Source: Gemmatimonadota bacterium (GTDB lineage: Bacteria; Gemmatimonadota; Gemmatimonadetes; Gemmatimonadales; GWC2-71-9). From it: a stretch of DNA of 64,000 bases. The position numbers were made by a program, and so were the translations under genes. Shown here in pieces: positions 21,388 to 30,006 of this stretch (within the stretch, counting starts at the first letter, position 1; the number at the start of each line of letters is the position of its first letter). The notes under the pieces are model-generated. The model did not search any database. It saw only the letters and a list, made by a program, of their open reading frames with translations, and had not been told where the DNA came from. The stretch lies in the NCBI GenBank assembly GCA_003222035.1, contig QHUS01000072.1, forward strand, positions 1 to 64,000, written 5' to 3'.

Positions 21388-22617
21388 GTGAAACTAAAGC
21401 TACTCGCTTTCTTGTCCACGGCGGGAGGCTCCGCGCTGTCCGCGCTGTGGACCTTTCCGGGCATGCTCGCGTCGGCATTTCTCGTCGCCTGGGGAGCGGA
21501 AGCCGCGCAGTTCCTCATCTCTCAGGGCCTCGCCCTCGCAATCCTCGCCTGGCTGCAAACCCTGCCGGAGTTCGCCGTCGAAGGCGTGATTGCGTGGGAT
21601 GCGGGCCGCGATCAGGCGCGATCGCACCTCGCGATCGCGAACCTCACCGGGGCGATCCGCCTGCTGCTCGGCCTCGGCTGGCCGATGATCTATTGTGTGT
21701 ACGCCGCCGCGAACCGAAAGCAATCCCGGGGAAAGGCGCAGCCTGCGGGGCCCCTGCTTCCCGTCATCCAGCTCGAGCGCGAGCACGCCGTGGAGGTCAT
21801 GGGACTCGTCCCTCCCCTGCTCTACTTCGGCGTGATCCTGTTGAAACAGCGTTTCAGCTGGGTCGACGCCGTCGTGCTGCTGGCGCTCTACTGTGCATAC
21901 CTCTGGGTGCTGTTCCGCAATCCGGCGCGGGCCGTCGAGAACCTGGCGGACGTGCCCGCCGTGTCGCGCTGGGCATACAGTCGACGCGGCTGGGGCCGGC
22001 CGCTCGCCGTCGCGGCGCTGTTCGGCGGCGGCGGCGCATTGCTCTATGTCACCGCGCACCCGTTTCTCGAATCGATGCTCGCGCTGGCCGGGCTCGTGGG
22101 CGTCAGCCAGTTCGTCCTGGTCCAGTGGGTGGCGCCGTTCCTGTCCGAGTTCCCGGAAAAGGTCTCGGCGTTCTACTGGGCGCGGCGCGTGACACACGCC
22201 CCGCTGGCCCTCATGAACATGGTGTCGAGCAATATCAACCAATGGACCGTGCTCGCCGCCATGATCCCGCTGATCTACGGCTACTCCAGTCTACGCCACC
22301 ATGGGGTCTGGCTGGATTTCCATTTCGATGAGGCGCAGCGGCTCGAGATCCTGTTGACGCTGCTCCAAACCGGCCTCGGCGTCCTACTGCTCGCCAACAT
22401 GGAGTTCGACTGGCTCGACGCGACCATCATCTTCGTGCTCTGGCTGACGCAGTTCCTGCAGCCGCACCTGCGCGAGGAGGTGGCGGTGGCCTATGCGATC
22501 TGGATGGTGATCCTGGTGATCGGCTTCGTGGTCCGAGGGAAGGCCCTGTTGGCGCCGAAGTACTTCTGGGAGGTCGTTCAAATCAAACGGTCGGACGGTC
22601 GGACGGTCGGACGGTAA
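21388..22617 (+). CDS. Na+/Ca2+ exchanger family membrane protein
   Basis: 409 aa, about ten hydrophobic segments. The two alpha-repeats of the CaCA family are visible: LQTLPEFAVEGVIAWDAG in the first half and VAPFLSEFPEKVSAFYWA in the second, each with the acidic residue after Pro or Ser (LPE, SEFPE) that binds the cation, followed by SNLxG-like segments (IANLTGAIRLLLG; SSNINQWTVLAAMIP). It should exchange Ca2+ or another divalent cation for Na+ or H+ across the inner membrane. GTG start at 21388. The last residues (RSDGRTVGR and the TAA) are encoded by heptad element 7, so the C-terminus is a product of the repeat. Confidence 0.82.
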   Translation: MKLKLLAFLSTAGGSALSALWTFPGMLASAFLVAWGAEAAQFLISQGLALAILAWLQTLPEFAVEGVIAWDAGRDQARSHLAIANLTGAIRLLLGLGWPMIYCVYAAANRKQSRGKAQPAGPLLPVIQLEREHAVEVMGLVPPLLYFGVILLKQRFSWVDAVVLLALYCAYLWVLFRNPARAVENLADVPAVSRWAYSRRGWGRPLAVAALFGGGGALLYVTAHPFLESMLALAGLVGVSQFVLVQWVAPFLSEFPEKVSAFYWARRVTHAPLALMNMVSSNINQWTVLAAMIPLIYGYSSLRHHGVWLDFHFDEAQRLEILLTLLQTGLGVLLLANMEFDWLDATIIFVLWLTQFLQPHLREEVAVAYAIWMVILVIGFVVRGKALLAPKYFWEVVQIKRSDGRTVGR

Positions 22618-22660
22618 AACCCGTGGCGACCATCAGTCCGACTGTCCGACCGTCCGACCA
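22587..22660. repeat. Octamer inverted array, element 7 (unit ACGGTCGG)
   Basis: Left arm at 22587-22610: three perfect copies of ACGGTCGG, then ACGGTAAA, which contains the stop codon of the exchanger gene. Right arm at 22636-22659: GTCCGACT, GTCCGACC, GTCCGACC. The unit is 8 nt instead of 7, but the layout is the same as in the other elements. Confidence 0.9.
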
Positions 22661-22775
22661 GAAACGGCCGGAACGGGGAGGATTATTGAAGCCCGAGAGT
22701 AATGACAGGTCCCTCACCATGGCGTCTGCCTTCCCCACGCGGGGGCATGACATCGGTCACAGTATCTGGGTCCAC

Positions 22776-22805
22776 TATCGAGCCTGTTGGCTCAATAATT
22801 TTTCT
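22776..22805 (+). terminator. Rho-independent terminator
   Basis: Stem TATCGAGCC (22776-22784), loop TGTT, stem GGCTCAATA (22789-22797), one mismatch (C opposite A), followed by ATTTTTCT. It lies about 160 nt after the exchanger stop, downstream of element 7, in a stretch of lower GC. It could end the exchanger transcript or a short RNA made from 22680 onward. Confidence 0.6.
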
Positions 22806-22895
22806 CCCCGTTCCTGTGACTACAATACAGTATGGACCAGCAACGTCAAGCGACGTCGTCACGCGAACACGTCGCCGCAACCGTTGGGGGTTGAC

Positions 22896-23057
22896 ATGAA
22901 TGTGACGCTCGTTACCGCAATCGCGCTCCTCGTTCTCTGGGGTGTGCTGGTGTTCGCGATGCACCTGGGCAGCGGACCCGTCCAGCTCTCGTACGCGGCA
23001 TCCGCGATCCTGTTCGCTCGGCGCATCATCACGGGCGCGCCGAAGTTTCTGTCGTGA
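22896..23057 (+). CDS. Small membrane protein
   Basis: 53 aa, starting at ATG 22896 with a weak GGGGG six bases upstream. One or two hydrophobic segments: VTLVTAIALLVLWGVLVFAM and LSYAASAILFARRIITGAP. The pattern resembles the short DUF5670/Lmo0937-type membrane proteins (LLVLW...G near the N-terminus and a second short segment ending in basic residues), but this is a weak match. The longer frame from 22623 begins in heptad element 7 and is unlikely to be translated. Converges with the BNR gene at 23067. Confidence 0.5.
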   Translation: MNVTLVTAIALLVLWGVLVFAMHLGSGPVQLSYAASAILFARRIITGAPKFLS

Positions 23058-23066
23058 CAGCGGCGC

Positions 23067-25775
23067 CTAGCGGATCCGACCCAGGCGATCCGCGGGCCAG
23101 TCGTGCACCACGATGCGTTGCTCGAGCGTCCGCCCGGCCAGCGTGAGCCGAACGACGTATTCGCCGGGCTCCACGCGCTTCAAGTCCGCGGCTGATGTCG
23201 GTCCGCCGAGCTCGCGAGGCCGGGGCTTGTCGCGCGTCAGGTCCCAGGTCACGCGGTTCACGCCGGCGTACCCGGGACCGGTCAGCCGGCGCAGCGTGTC
23301 GCCCGCCACGGTCGTGACGGCGAGCTTGATGCCGTCGGGCTCGGGGTTCTTCAGGTAGTAGGCGATCACGGCGCCCCGTGGCGGATTCGGCCCGACGAAC
23401 GGCCGGCTGCCGAAGTCGGGATGCGTGTCACGCTGGCGGTACTGGTAGGCGGGCGGCACGCCGAACAGATGCGCCGCCGTGGTGAACAGCGAGTCGCTCA
23501 CCTCCTCGAGCGGGGCCACGTTCGTGATCCAGATACCGCGGCCGTGCGTCGAGACCACGAGGTCCCGCTGGGCGTACGACAGCGCCATCCCCTCCACCGG
23601 CGTGGCCGGCAGGTTTTTCCCGAATCGCCGCCACGCCTTGCCGCCGTCGGTCGTCACGTACACTCCGGTCGCGGTTCCCACCCACACGAGACGCGCGTTG
23701 CGCGGGTCCTCGAAAACGGTGAGGCTCCCCTGGGCGCGCGGCAACCCGCGGCCGATGTCCGTCCACGTCTTCCCGAAGTCGTCAGTCCGGTAGACGTGCG
23801 GCTGGTAGTCGTCACGGAAGTGACAGTCGTAGACCAGATACGCCGTCCCGTCGGCGTGGGCGGAGGCGAAGATCGCCCCGACCCAGCACGACGTGGGCGC
23901 GCCCTTGGGAAAGTTTCCCGTCACGTCGCTCCACGCCTTGCCTCCGTCGCGCGTGACCCAGACCAACCCGTCGTCCGAGCCGGTCCAGAGGATGTTGCTC
24001 GAGCGGGGGCTTTCCGCGATCGCAAAAACGGCATGGTAGCTCGTGTGACCGACCTCGGGCGCGGGATGCTCCCGGTTGGCGCGCGTCATGTCGGGACCGA
24101 GCACCTCCCAGTCGGCGCCGCGCTGCGTCAGCCGGATGAGATGGTTCGCGCCGATGTACAGCACCGTGGGATCATGTTGCGAGACGAGGATCGGCGTGGT
24201 CCAGCCCCAGTTGTAGGGATAGCCCGAGTCCTGCCCCGCATCGAGCGCCAACGGCGTGATGTCGACCCGCGTCCAGGTGCGCAGGTCGAGTCGTGAGACG
24301 TGGCCGTACTGCCAGCCGGAGTACACCGTGAAGGGATCGTTCGCGGGGATCTGCACCCACATGCCATCGCCGCCGTTCACCGGGTACCAGTCGGCGTCGG
24401 TGATCCCGAGCGTGTCGCGCGTCGCGCTCGGCCCGCACCACACCCCGTTGTCCTGTAGCCCGCCGCACACCTGATAGGGCACCTGCGAGCTGTCCACGAT
24501 CACCGTGTAGAACTGGCCGATCGGGAGCTGCATGTGCTCCCACGCCCGCCCCCCGTCCCACGAGCGGTAGACGCCGCCGTCGTTGCCGAGCAGCAGATGC
24601 TTCGGGTCCGCGGGGTCGATCCACAGGGCGTGATTGTCGACGTGCACGAGGTGGAGCGAGTCCCGCGCAAACGTCTTGCCGCCGTCCTTACTCTCGAGCA
24701 ATGGCGAGAAGAGCACGTACACGTGCTCGGCGTTGGTCGGATCGACCCGGATCGCGTCGTAGTAGTAGTGCGGCACCGCCTGGAGGTCGTTGACCTGGCT
24801 CCAGCTCGCGCCCGCGTCGTTGGAGCGGAAGACGCCGCCGTACCGCCCTTGTTCGTCATCCGTGACCCCGCGGTCTACCTGGATCACGGCGTACACGACC
24901 TTCGGGTTGCTCGGTGCCACCGCAAGGCCGATGCGCCCCATGCGATCGGTCGGCAATCCCGTCTTCCTGGACGGATCGCTGAGCTTGGTCCACGTCTTGC
25001 CGCCGTCCGCCGTCTTGTAGATGCCGCTCCCGCGACCCACGCCCTGCATGTGGCTGCCGCCCCATCGCAGCCGGTGCCAGGCGGCGGCGTACAGCACCTC
25101 CGGATTGCCGGGCTCCATCTCGAGGTCGACGAATCCGGTCGTATCGTCGACGAAGAGGACCTTGGCCCACGTCTTGCCGCCGTCGGCCGTCCGGTACACG
25201 CCGCGCTCCGGGGACGGACCCCACAGGTGTCCGAGAGCGGCCACGTAGACGATGTCCGGGTTCGTCGGGTGGATCACGATGCGGCCGATCGAGCGCGTAT
25301 CGGCGAGTCCCATGGTAGTCCACTTCTTGCCGCCGTCGGTGGACTTGTACACGCCATCGCCCCACCACTGCGAGCGCAAACTGTTCTTCTCTCCGGTCCC
25401 CACCCAGAGGACCCCGGAGTCGGAAGGCGCGACCGCCAGGTCACCGATGGTTTGGACGCCGAGTCCCTCGGACGCCGACTGCCACGTGATGCCGCCGTTG
25501 ACGGTCTTCCAGACGCCGCCACCCGCTGCGCCGACGTACATCGTCTTGGGATAGGGCGTGCCGCGCGGCACCGCGAGCGAGGTCACGCGTCCGCTGTAGG
25601 CGGCCGGACCCAGGTTGCGATATGTGAATCCTTCGAGGAACCTGGTGAGCGCGTCTTTGGCCGGCGCGGTCGAGTCGGGTCGGGGCGTGGCGGCACGGGG
25701 GGGGGGCCGCTGGGCGGAGCCGACGCGGCCGCAGAGCACGAGCAGCATTGGAACGACGGTGGTGGTTCGGCGCAT
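23067..25775 (-). CDS. Secreted BNR/sortilin-type beta-propeller protein
   Basis: 902 aa. Signal peptide MRRTTTVVPMLLVLCGRVGSA. The protein is nearly all beta-propeller, with at least eight Asp-box blades (KSTDGGKKWTT, RTADGGKTWAK, KTADGGKTWTK, RSNDAGASWSQ, RSWDGGRAWEH, VTRDGGKAWSD, RTDDFGKTWTD, VTTDGGKAWRR). It belongs to the large VPS10/sortilin-like 'glycosyl hydrolase BNR repeat' group that is abundant in Gemmatimonadota and Acidobacteriota. A short C-terminal beta domain (GVNRVTWDLTRDKP, EPGEYVVRLTLAGRTLEQRI) resembles FlgD/Por-secretion type Ig modules. No catalytic residues can be assigned; sialidase activity should not be assumed. Confidence 0.85.
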   Translation of the reverse strand: MRRTTTVVPMLLVLCGRVGSAQRPPPRAATPRPDSTAPAKDALTRFLEGFTYRNLGPAAYSGRVTSLAVPRGTPYPKTMYVGAAGGGVWKTVNGGITWQSASEGLGVQTIGDLAVAPSDSGVLWVGTGEKNSLRSQWWGDGVYKSTDGGKKWTTMGLADTRSIGRIVIHPTNPDIVYVAALGHLWGPSPERGVYRTADGGKTWAKVLFVDDTTGFVDLEMEPGNPEVLYAAAWHRLRWGGSHMQGVGRGSGIYKTADGGKTWTKLSDPSRKTGLPTDRMGRIGLAVAPSNPKVVYAVIQVDRGVTDDEQGRYGGVFRSNDAGASWSQVNDLQAVPHYYYDAIRVDPTNAEHVYVLFSPLLESKDGGKTFARDSLHLVHVDNHALWIDPADPKHLLLGNDGGVYRSWDGGRAWEHMQLPIGQFYTVIVDSSQVPYQVCGGLQDNGVWCGPSATRDTLGITDADWYPVNGGDGMWVQIPANDPFTVYSGWQYGHVSRLDLRTWTRVDITPLALDAGQDSGYPYNWGWTTPILVSQHDPTVLYIGANHLIRLTQRGADWEVLGPDMTRANREHPAPEVGHTSYHAVFAIAESPRSSNILWTGSDDGLVWVTRDGGKAWSDVTGNFPKGAPTSCWVGAIFASAHADGTAYLVYDCHFRDDYQPHVYRTDDFGKTWTDIGRGLPRAQGSLTVFEDPRNARLVWVGTATGVYVTTDGGKAWRRFGKNLPATPVEGMALSYAQRDLVVSTHGRGIWITNVAPLEEVSDSLFTTAAHLFGVPPAYQYRQRDTHPDFGSRPFVGPNPPRGAVIAYYLKNPEPDGIKLAVTTVAGDTLRRLTGPGYAGVNRVTWDLTRDKPRPRELGGPTSAADLKRVEPGEYVVRLTLAGRTLEQRIVVHDWPADRLGRIR

Positions 25776-25831
25776 GGATCGTGGAGGCGAGTGAGGTGGG
25801 AGATTCTACAGCGTGCGCCCCCGGACGCAAA

Positions 25832-25863
25832 GGCGGCGCCGCCCGCGTACGGGCGACGCCGCC
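25832..25863 (-). terminator. Strong GC hairpin, likely terminator of the outer-membrane protein gene
   Basis: GGCGGCGCCGCCCG at 25832-25845, loop CGTA, CGGGCGACGCCGCC at 25850-25863: a 14-bp stem with one mismatch. Read on the minus strand it lies 18 nt after the stop of the gene ending at 25882 and is followed by TTTGCG. There is only a short T-run. Confidence 0.5.
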
Positions 25864-25881
25864 GTCTGCAGTCGCTGCGAC

Positions 25882-26415
25882 TTACTTCCCGCCGAACGAG
25901 ATGCCGGCCGTCACAGGCGCGAACTTCAACGGCGTGGGATCGAGCTGAACGCTCAGGTAACGAGCCTCGACGAACGCATGGAGGGGCCCAAGACCGATGG
26001 CCGTACCGAGCCCACCACCCCAGGTGAACTTGGTCTCAGAGCCGCCGCCGGGGTTGACGTTGTACAGCCCCCCGCCGGCGATCAGATACGGCTTGAGACC
26101 CGGCACACCCAGCGGGACGTGATAGACGATGTCCGCGGTACCGCCGGCGAGCTTCGTCGTGGTGGCCAGCGTGGTCGACTGGGCCGTCGTCTGTGCGTAC
26201 ATCCCGTCGACCCGGAAGGTCACCGGGGACATCGGGACGCCGAAGTCGACCTTGCCGAACAGATGCCATCCGGTGTTATCGATCTGACTGTAGTCGCTCA
26301 GAGGCATGGTCAAGCCGCCGCCCAAACCGAAGCTGGCGCCTTGAGCAGCGCCGCTCGTTGTACCGGCCATTGTCGTCACGACGAGCGTGAGGCCCAGCTG
26401 CAGAACTCGGTTCAT
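25882..26415 (-). CDS. Small outer-membrane beta-barrel protein
   Basis: 177 aa. Signal peptide MNRVLQLGLTLVVTTMAGTTSGAAQ, then alternating beta strands typical of eight-stranded barrels (OmpA/OmpW-like): FGLGGGLTMPLSDYSQIDNT, WHLFGKVDFGVPMSPVTFRV, DIVYHVPLGVPGLKPYLIAGG, and a final strand FAPVTAGISFGGK. The start at 26415 is backed by a strong AAGGAGGAG eight bases upstream on the minus strand. Probably a monocistronic gene with its own promoter (26462-26490) and terminator hairpin. Function unknown; general permeability or binding role in the outer membrane. Confidence 0.78.
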   Translation of the reverse strand: MNRVLQLGLTLVVTTMAGTTSGAAQGASFGLGGGLTMPLSDYSQIDNTGWHLFGKVDFGVPMSPVTFRVDGMYAQTTAQSTTLATTTKLAGGTADIVYHVPLGVPGLKPYLIAGGGLYNVNPGGGSETKFTWGGGLGTAIGLGPLHAFVEARYLSVQLDPTPLKFAPVTAGISFGGK

Positions 26416-26461
26416 TGGAACGCTCCTCCTTCGGTGAATCTTCGGGTTGAGGGCGCCCTCC

Positions 26462-26490
26462 ATGATTGGGCAATCGGTTTGGCAACGCAA
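26462..26490 (-). promoter_or_regulatory. Promoter for the outer-membrane protein gene
   Basis: On the minus strand: TTGCGT (plus 26485-26490), 17-bp spacer, AATCAT (plus 26462-26467). The start of transcription would be near 26455, about 40 nt before the ATG at 26415, leaving room for the AAGGAGGAG ribosome site. It lies between the terminator-like hairpin of the subtilisin pseudogene and this gene. Confidence 0.4.
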
Positions 26491-26494
26491 GCAC

Positions 26495-26528
26495 GCGGGA
26501 CCCCGGCGAGCATGCGCCAGGGCCCCGC
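26495..26528 (-). terminator. GC-rich hairpin after the subtilisin pseudogene
   Basis: GCGGGACCCCGGCG at 26495-26508 pairs with CGCCAGGGCCCCGC at 26515-26528 (two mismatches); the loop contains GCAT. It begins 15 nt after the last codon of the minus-strand subtilisin frame. No T-tract, so factor-dependent termination or transcript protection is possible. Confidence 0.4.
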
Positions 26529-26543
26529 GGGGTTGAGAAATCG

Positions 26544-27622
26544 TTACAGCGTCGACTTGAAGAGCAACCGGTTCGGGGTCCCGCTGACGTTGCCCGTGAT
26601 CACGCCTGAGGTCGAGTTGCTGATGATCCAACTCGAGACGGACGCGGATGGCTGATCGCCGAAGGTCGCCTTGTACAGCGCCGCGACGCCGACGACGTGG
26701 GGCGTCGCCATCGAGGTCCCACTGAGGCTCATCGTGGTACCGCCGAGGTAGGTCGAGACGATCGCGGACCCCGGCGCGTAGGCCTCGACGCACGTGCCCC
26801 AGTTCGAATACGACGCCTTGGCGTCGGTTTTCTCCGACGCGGCCACCGTAAAGACGCTGGCGGCACCGGACGGCGACTCCGTGCAGGCGTCGACGTTGTC
26901 GTTACCGGCGGCGACGGCGAGGAACACGCCGGAGTTCCAGAGGTTGGTGACCGCCTGGTCGAGCGCCGGCGATTTGCCGCCCCCGAGCGACATGTTCGCC
27001 ACGGCGGGGGTGAGGTGGTTCGCCGTCACCCAGTCCACGCCGGCGATCACGTCGGAGTTGAGGCCGACGCCCACTCCTCGCCCGTGGCGTGATAGGCATC
27101 GAAGACGTTGGTCGCCCGGCCGCCGAACTCCGGGTGCAGCGTCCAGATTCCGGTGTCGATGATGTACGCATGGACGCCGGCGCCGGTCGAGGTGTAAGTG
27201 TAGGTCCTGGAGAGCGGAAGGGCGTTTTGGTCGATGCGGTCGAGTCCCCACGGATCGCCGTTCGCGTTCATGGATTGCGTGACATCAGCGCGCATGACCT
27301 GATCGCCCTCGACGGATGCGACCAGCGGGTTCCGGCCGAGTGCGTCCGCCGCGGGCGCCGGCAGCCGCGCCGCGAAGCCCTTGATCGCGCTGGTGTAGAC
27401 GTGGAGTAACGAGCCACCGGCGGTGTTGACCAATTCGGTGGCGACGCTCGCCGGATCGGCGACGCTGTTCTGGAACACCACGATGTATTGACCGGGCACG
27501 GCCTCGCCGGCGGTCGCCTGGTCGATGAGTTCCGAAGCTGGTTGCGCTGGGTTGGAAGCGCTCTCGCATGCCACGAACACCACCAGGAGTGCGAGAGCAG
27601 AGAAGCGCGCGGGAGCTGGCAT
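26544..27622 (-). pseudogene. Subtilisin-family (S8) lipoprotein protease, broken by an internal deletion
   Basis: The N-terminal frame (27622 down to 27047) gives a lipoprotein signal (FSALALLVVFVACES), an I9 propeptide (GQYIVVFQNSVADPASVATE) and the Asp box HAYIIDTGIWTLHPEFGG. The C-terminal frame (ending 26544) gives NSDVIAGVDWVTANH, NMSLGGG, the oxyanion Asn box AVAAGNDNVDA, and the Ser box LSGTSMATPHVVGVAAL. The two halves are in different frames and join near 27060-27080. In related proteases about 40 residues with the catalytic His box (GHGTHVAGT) lie here; they are missing. So a deletion of roughly 120 bp with a frame change removed the His. Programmed frameshifting would not restore it. 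The protein would not be an active protease. Confidence 0.85.
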
Positions 27623-27866
27623 AGTGACACCTCGCTGACGGTTGGACGACCGCCGGGCCGAAGGGGCAAATTCCATTCCGATCTGCAACGGCTCGAGAGG
27701 AGGCACCCTGTGGGGCGGCGAGATCGGGTAGAGATGAGCGGCCGCAACGCCGTGGCACCCGAGCCACAGCGCGAGCGCCTCGCCGTCTTGCGAAAAAGGC
27801 GTGTGCCCCCCGGTTGCGTGAGCGGTATCACCGGCACCGGGTTAGGACGTCGCGTATTGATGGCGC

Positions 27867-28853
27867 ATGTGCTCCGGGAAGCCCGTATGGTGCGCGGTCG
27901 GACTGCTGCTCGGGGCGTGCGCGGAAGCCACCAGGCCCCAGCCCCCGGGTGGCTCCGAGCAAGTCCTCGCCGCGCGATACCCCTGTGATCAAGGGATCGG
28001 TGGCGATCCGGACGTCGTGTGGCATGAGAACTTCGAAGAGGGATCGGTTTCCGCAGTGACGTCGCGCTACAACGACTACAAGAACCCTTCCGGCATGGCG
28101 CTCGTGGCCGACAGGCCGCCTGGGACCTGCGGGGCGGCCTCGATGCAGCTCACCGCCGGCGGTAGCACCTCGGCCACCGACTTATACAAGCGCTTCGACG
28201 CCGGGTACGACGAGCTCTACGTCCGCTGGTATGCCAAATACCAGGCCGGCGCCCCATGGCACCATACCGGCGTCTGGGTTGGCGGCTACAACCCGCCGAG
28301 TGCGTGGCCGAACCCACAGGCCGGGACGCGGCCGAACGGAGACGACCGGGTGTCTTTCGCGATGGAGCCCGTGTGGGGCGTGGGCAGCCCGAACCCGCGC
28401 TTCGATTTCTACAACTACTGGATGAAGATGCACACCTGCACGAACTGCGGGGGCGCGTACTGGGGGAATGCCCTCATCAGCCGGGATGCGTTCATCGCGG
28501 CGGACAACACGTGGGCCTGTCTCGAGGTGCACGCCAAGCTCAACACGGACCTGAGCTCAGCCGGCGGTGCGGTCCTCGAGGTGTGGAAAGACGACGCGCT
28601 CATCCAACGCTTCCCGGAGACCGCGGGAATCGGGTTCTCCGTGCAGGACCACTTCTGCCCGGCGGGCGCCGACGGCGCGCAGTGCCGCTACAGCCCCACC
28701 GCCCCCGGCCCGCTCGACATCCAGCTCCGGAGCAGCGCCGCGCTGCAGCTGAACTGGTTCTGGCCGCAGAACTATATCACAGACCCGATGGTGGGGAGCG
28801 TCTGGTTCGACGACATGGTCATCGCCAAGGTGCGGATCGGCTGTCGCCGGTAG
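27867..28853 (+). CDS. Putative lipoprotein with lectin/polysaccharide-lyase-like fold
   Basis: 328 aa. Starts MCSGKPVWCAVGLLLGACAE with a lipobox LLGAC. The mature part resembles large beta-sandwich (concanavalin-like, polysaccharide lyase family 14-like) secreted proteins: FDAGYDELYVRWYAKYQAG, VSFAMEPVWGVGSPNPRFDFYNYW, TWACLEVHAKLNTDLSSAGGAVLEVW and the final VWFDDMVIAKVRIGC. These positions fit a jelly-roll with paired Cys (CTNC, FCPAGADGAQC), but no lyase residues can be confirmed. Divergent from the subtilisin pseudogene with a 244-bp gap in which I see no convincing promoter. Its stop lies directly beside the duplicated segment. Confidence 0.6.
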   Translation: MCSGKPVWCAVGLLLGACAEATRPQPPGGSEQVLAARYPCDQGIGGDPDVVWHENFEEGSVSAVTSRYNDYKNPSGMALVADRPPGTCGAASMQLTAGGSTSATDLYKRFDAGYDELYVRWYAKYQAGAPWHHTGVWVGGYNPPSAWPNPQAGTRPNGDDRVSFAMEPVWGVGSPNPRFDFYNYWMKMHTCTNCGGAYWGNALISRDAFIAADNTWACLEVHAKLNTDLSSAGGAVLEVWKDDALIQRFPETAGIGFSVQDHFCPAGADGAQCRYSPTAPGPLDIQLRSSAALQLNWFWPQNYITDPMVGSVWFDDMVIAKVRIGCRR

Positions 28854-28864
28854 GACAGTCCGGC

Positions 28865-28947
28865 GGCCGGTTCAGATGCACGAACGGCAGCCGCTGGACG
28901 GCGATGAGAAAATAGGTCGCCGCGAAGATGGCGAGGCCGGTGGTCAT
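28865..28947 (-). pseudogene. 5' fragment of the anion permease gene (duplicate)
   Basis: Encodes MTTGLAIFAATYFLIAVQRL and seven more permease residues, then runs into unrelated sequence. It aligns without gaps to 29923-30005 with one substitution (plus 28931 G versus 29989 A, changing Val to Ala). It is one half of the duplicated segment; the remainder of the permease is absent here. Confidence 0.9.
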
Positions 28948-28950
28948 GAG

Positions 28951-29036
28951 ATTGCGGATTGTCGATTGCGGAGTGCGGATTCGTGCAACCGGCTCTGGTC
29001 CCTCAAATCCGCAATCCGCAATCCGCAATCCGCAAT
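28951..29036. repeat. Heptad inverted array, element 8 (unit ATTGCGG)
   Basis: Left arm at 28951-28985: ATTGCGG, ATTGTCG, ATTGCGG, AGTGCGG, ATTCGTG. Right arm at 29007-29034: four perfect ATCCGCA units. The element slot (28949-29040, 92 nt) is bounded on both sides by sequence that is repeated at 29923-30006 and 30064-30172, where the corresponding slot holds element 9, a different unit family. Confidence 0.92.
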
Positions 29037-29038
29037 TG

Positions 29039-29149
29039 TCAGATCTCCCAATTCGAGAACAGCACGCCGCCGTCCGGGTGCGGCTCGGAGTAGCCCTCAT
29101 AGGTCATCCGGAGGTCGGTCCAGCGGACCCGGTAACCGCGGGCCACCAG
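29039..29149 (-). pseudogene. 3' fragment of the GNAT gene (duplicate)
   Basis: Encodes the last 36 residues of the GNAT protein at 30062 (from GYRVRWTDLRMTYEG to SNWEI). The 109 bases 29041-29149 are identical to 30064-30172. The stop is TGA here and TAG in the intact gene, because the second and third stop bases come from the different heptad elements. At 29150 it joins abruptly to the permease coding sequence. Confidence 0.92.
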
Positions 29150-30005
29150 TCTGCTCGAACCCGCGCATGACGACGAACAGCGACGCGAAGAACAACAGCA
29201 GCGACCACTCCACCCGGTCAATGGCGTAGGCGGGGTCGCGCTGGGCGATCGCGACCATGCACGCGCCCGCAGTGATCGCGACGAGCGGAAGCGAGCCGCC
29301 TGCGAGCCACGCCACCACCGCGACGCCGAACAGCGCGAGGGCCTTCAGGACGAGAGGACGATCGAGCGTCACGGGCACGGCCTCGAGCCGCTCCCGGAAC
29401 GGCTCCCGCAGGTCGGCGCGATACGCCCACCGGAGATAGCCGTACGTGATCGCAAGCCCGCCCACGCCCACGGGGAGCATGTGGGCGAGAAACCCGCCGA
29501 ACGACGCGCCGCTCCAGATTCCCACGAGCATGTTCTGGGGGTTGCCCGTGATCGAGAGCACCGAGCCGACGTTCGCGCCCATTGCGAGCCCGATCAGATA
29601 CGGGTGCGGCCTGACGCGCAGGGGGCCGAGGGCCGCGAGCAACACGGGTGTCACCACCAGGCAGATCGTGTCGTTCACGAACAGCGCCGACAGCAAGCCC
29701 CCGCCCACCACGACCGCCAGCATCAGGCGCGCGGGGCTGAGCGCACGCTGCAGAATCCACTCGGCGGTCCATTCGAAGAATCGACCGACCTCGAGATAGC
29801 CGACGATGAGCATGAGGCCGAGCAGGAACACCAGGACATCGAAATCGATCGCGGCGTAGGCCGCGGGCAGCGGGAGCACGCCGAATCCGACCATCGCCAC
29901 CGCGCCGAGCAGGCTCGCCGCCGGCCGGTTCAGATGCACGAACGGCAGCCGCTGGACGGCGATGAGAAAATAGGTCGCCGCGAAGATGACGAGGCCGGTG
30001 GTCAT
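29097..30005 (-). pseudogene. Anion permease (ArsB/NhaD/SLC13-type), C-terminally truncated
   Basis: 302 residues with about eight to nine membrane segments. Family motifs: ALFVNDTICLVVTPVLLAAL and GLAMGANVGSVLSITGNPQN, the paired membrane-reentrant signatures of the ion-transporter superfamily (SLC13/ArsB/YbiR). Proteins of this group usually have about 400-430 residues. Here the frame is intact up to FVVMRGFEQTG, then enters the duplicated GNAT fragment and ends with 15 foreign residues (GPRLPGPLDRPPDDL). The last third, including the second half of the transport core, is missing. Starts at ATG 30005, one base after element 9. Probably non-functional. Confidence 0.82.
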
Positions 30006-30006
30006 G

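Noticed and set aside
22623-22895. N-terminal extension of the 53-aa membrane protein
   Set aside because: The frame begins in the octamer array and runs through a terminator hairpin; the part from ATG 22896 is the only protein-like segment.
27047-27251. Programmed frameshift to join the two subtilisin halves
   Set aside because: A shift would not restore the roughly 40 missing residues with the catalytic His, and there is no slippery sequence at the junction.
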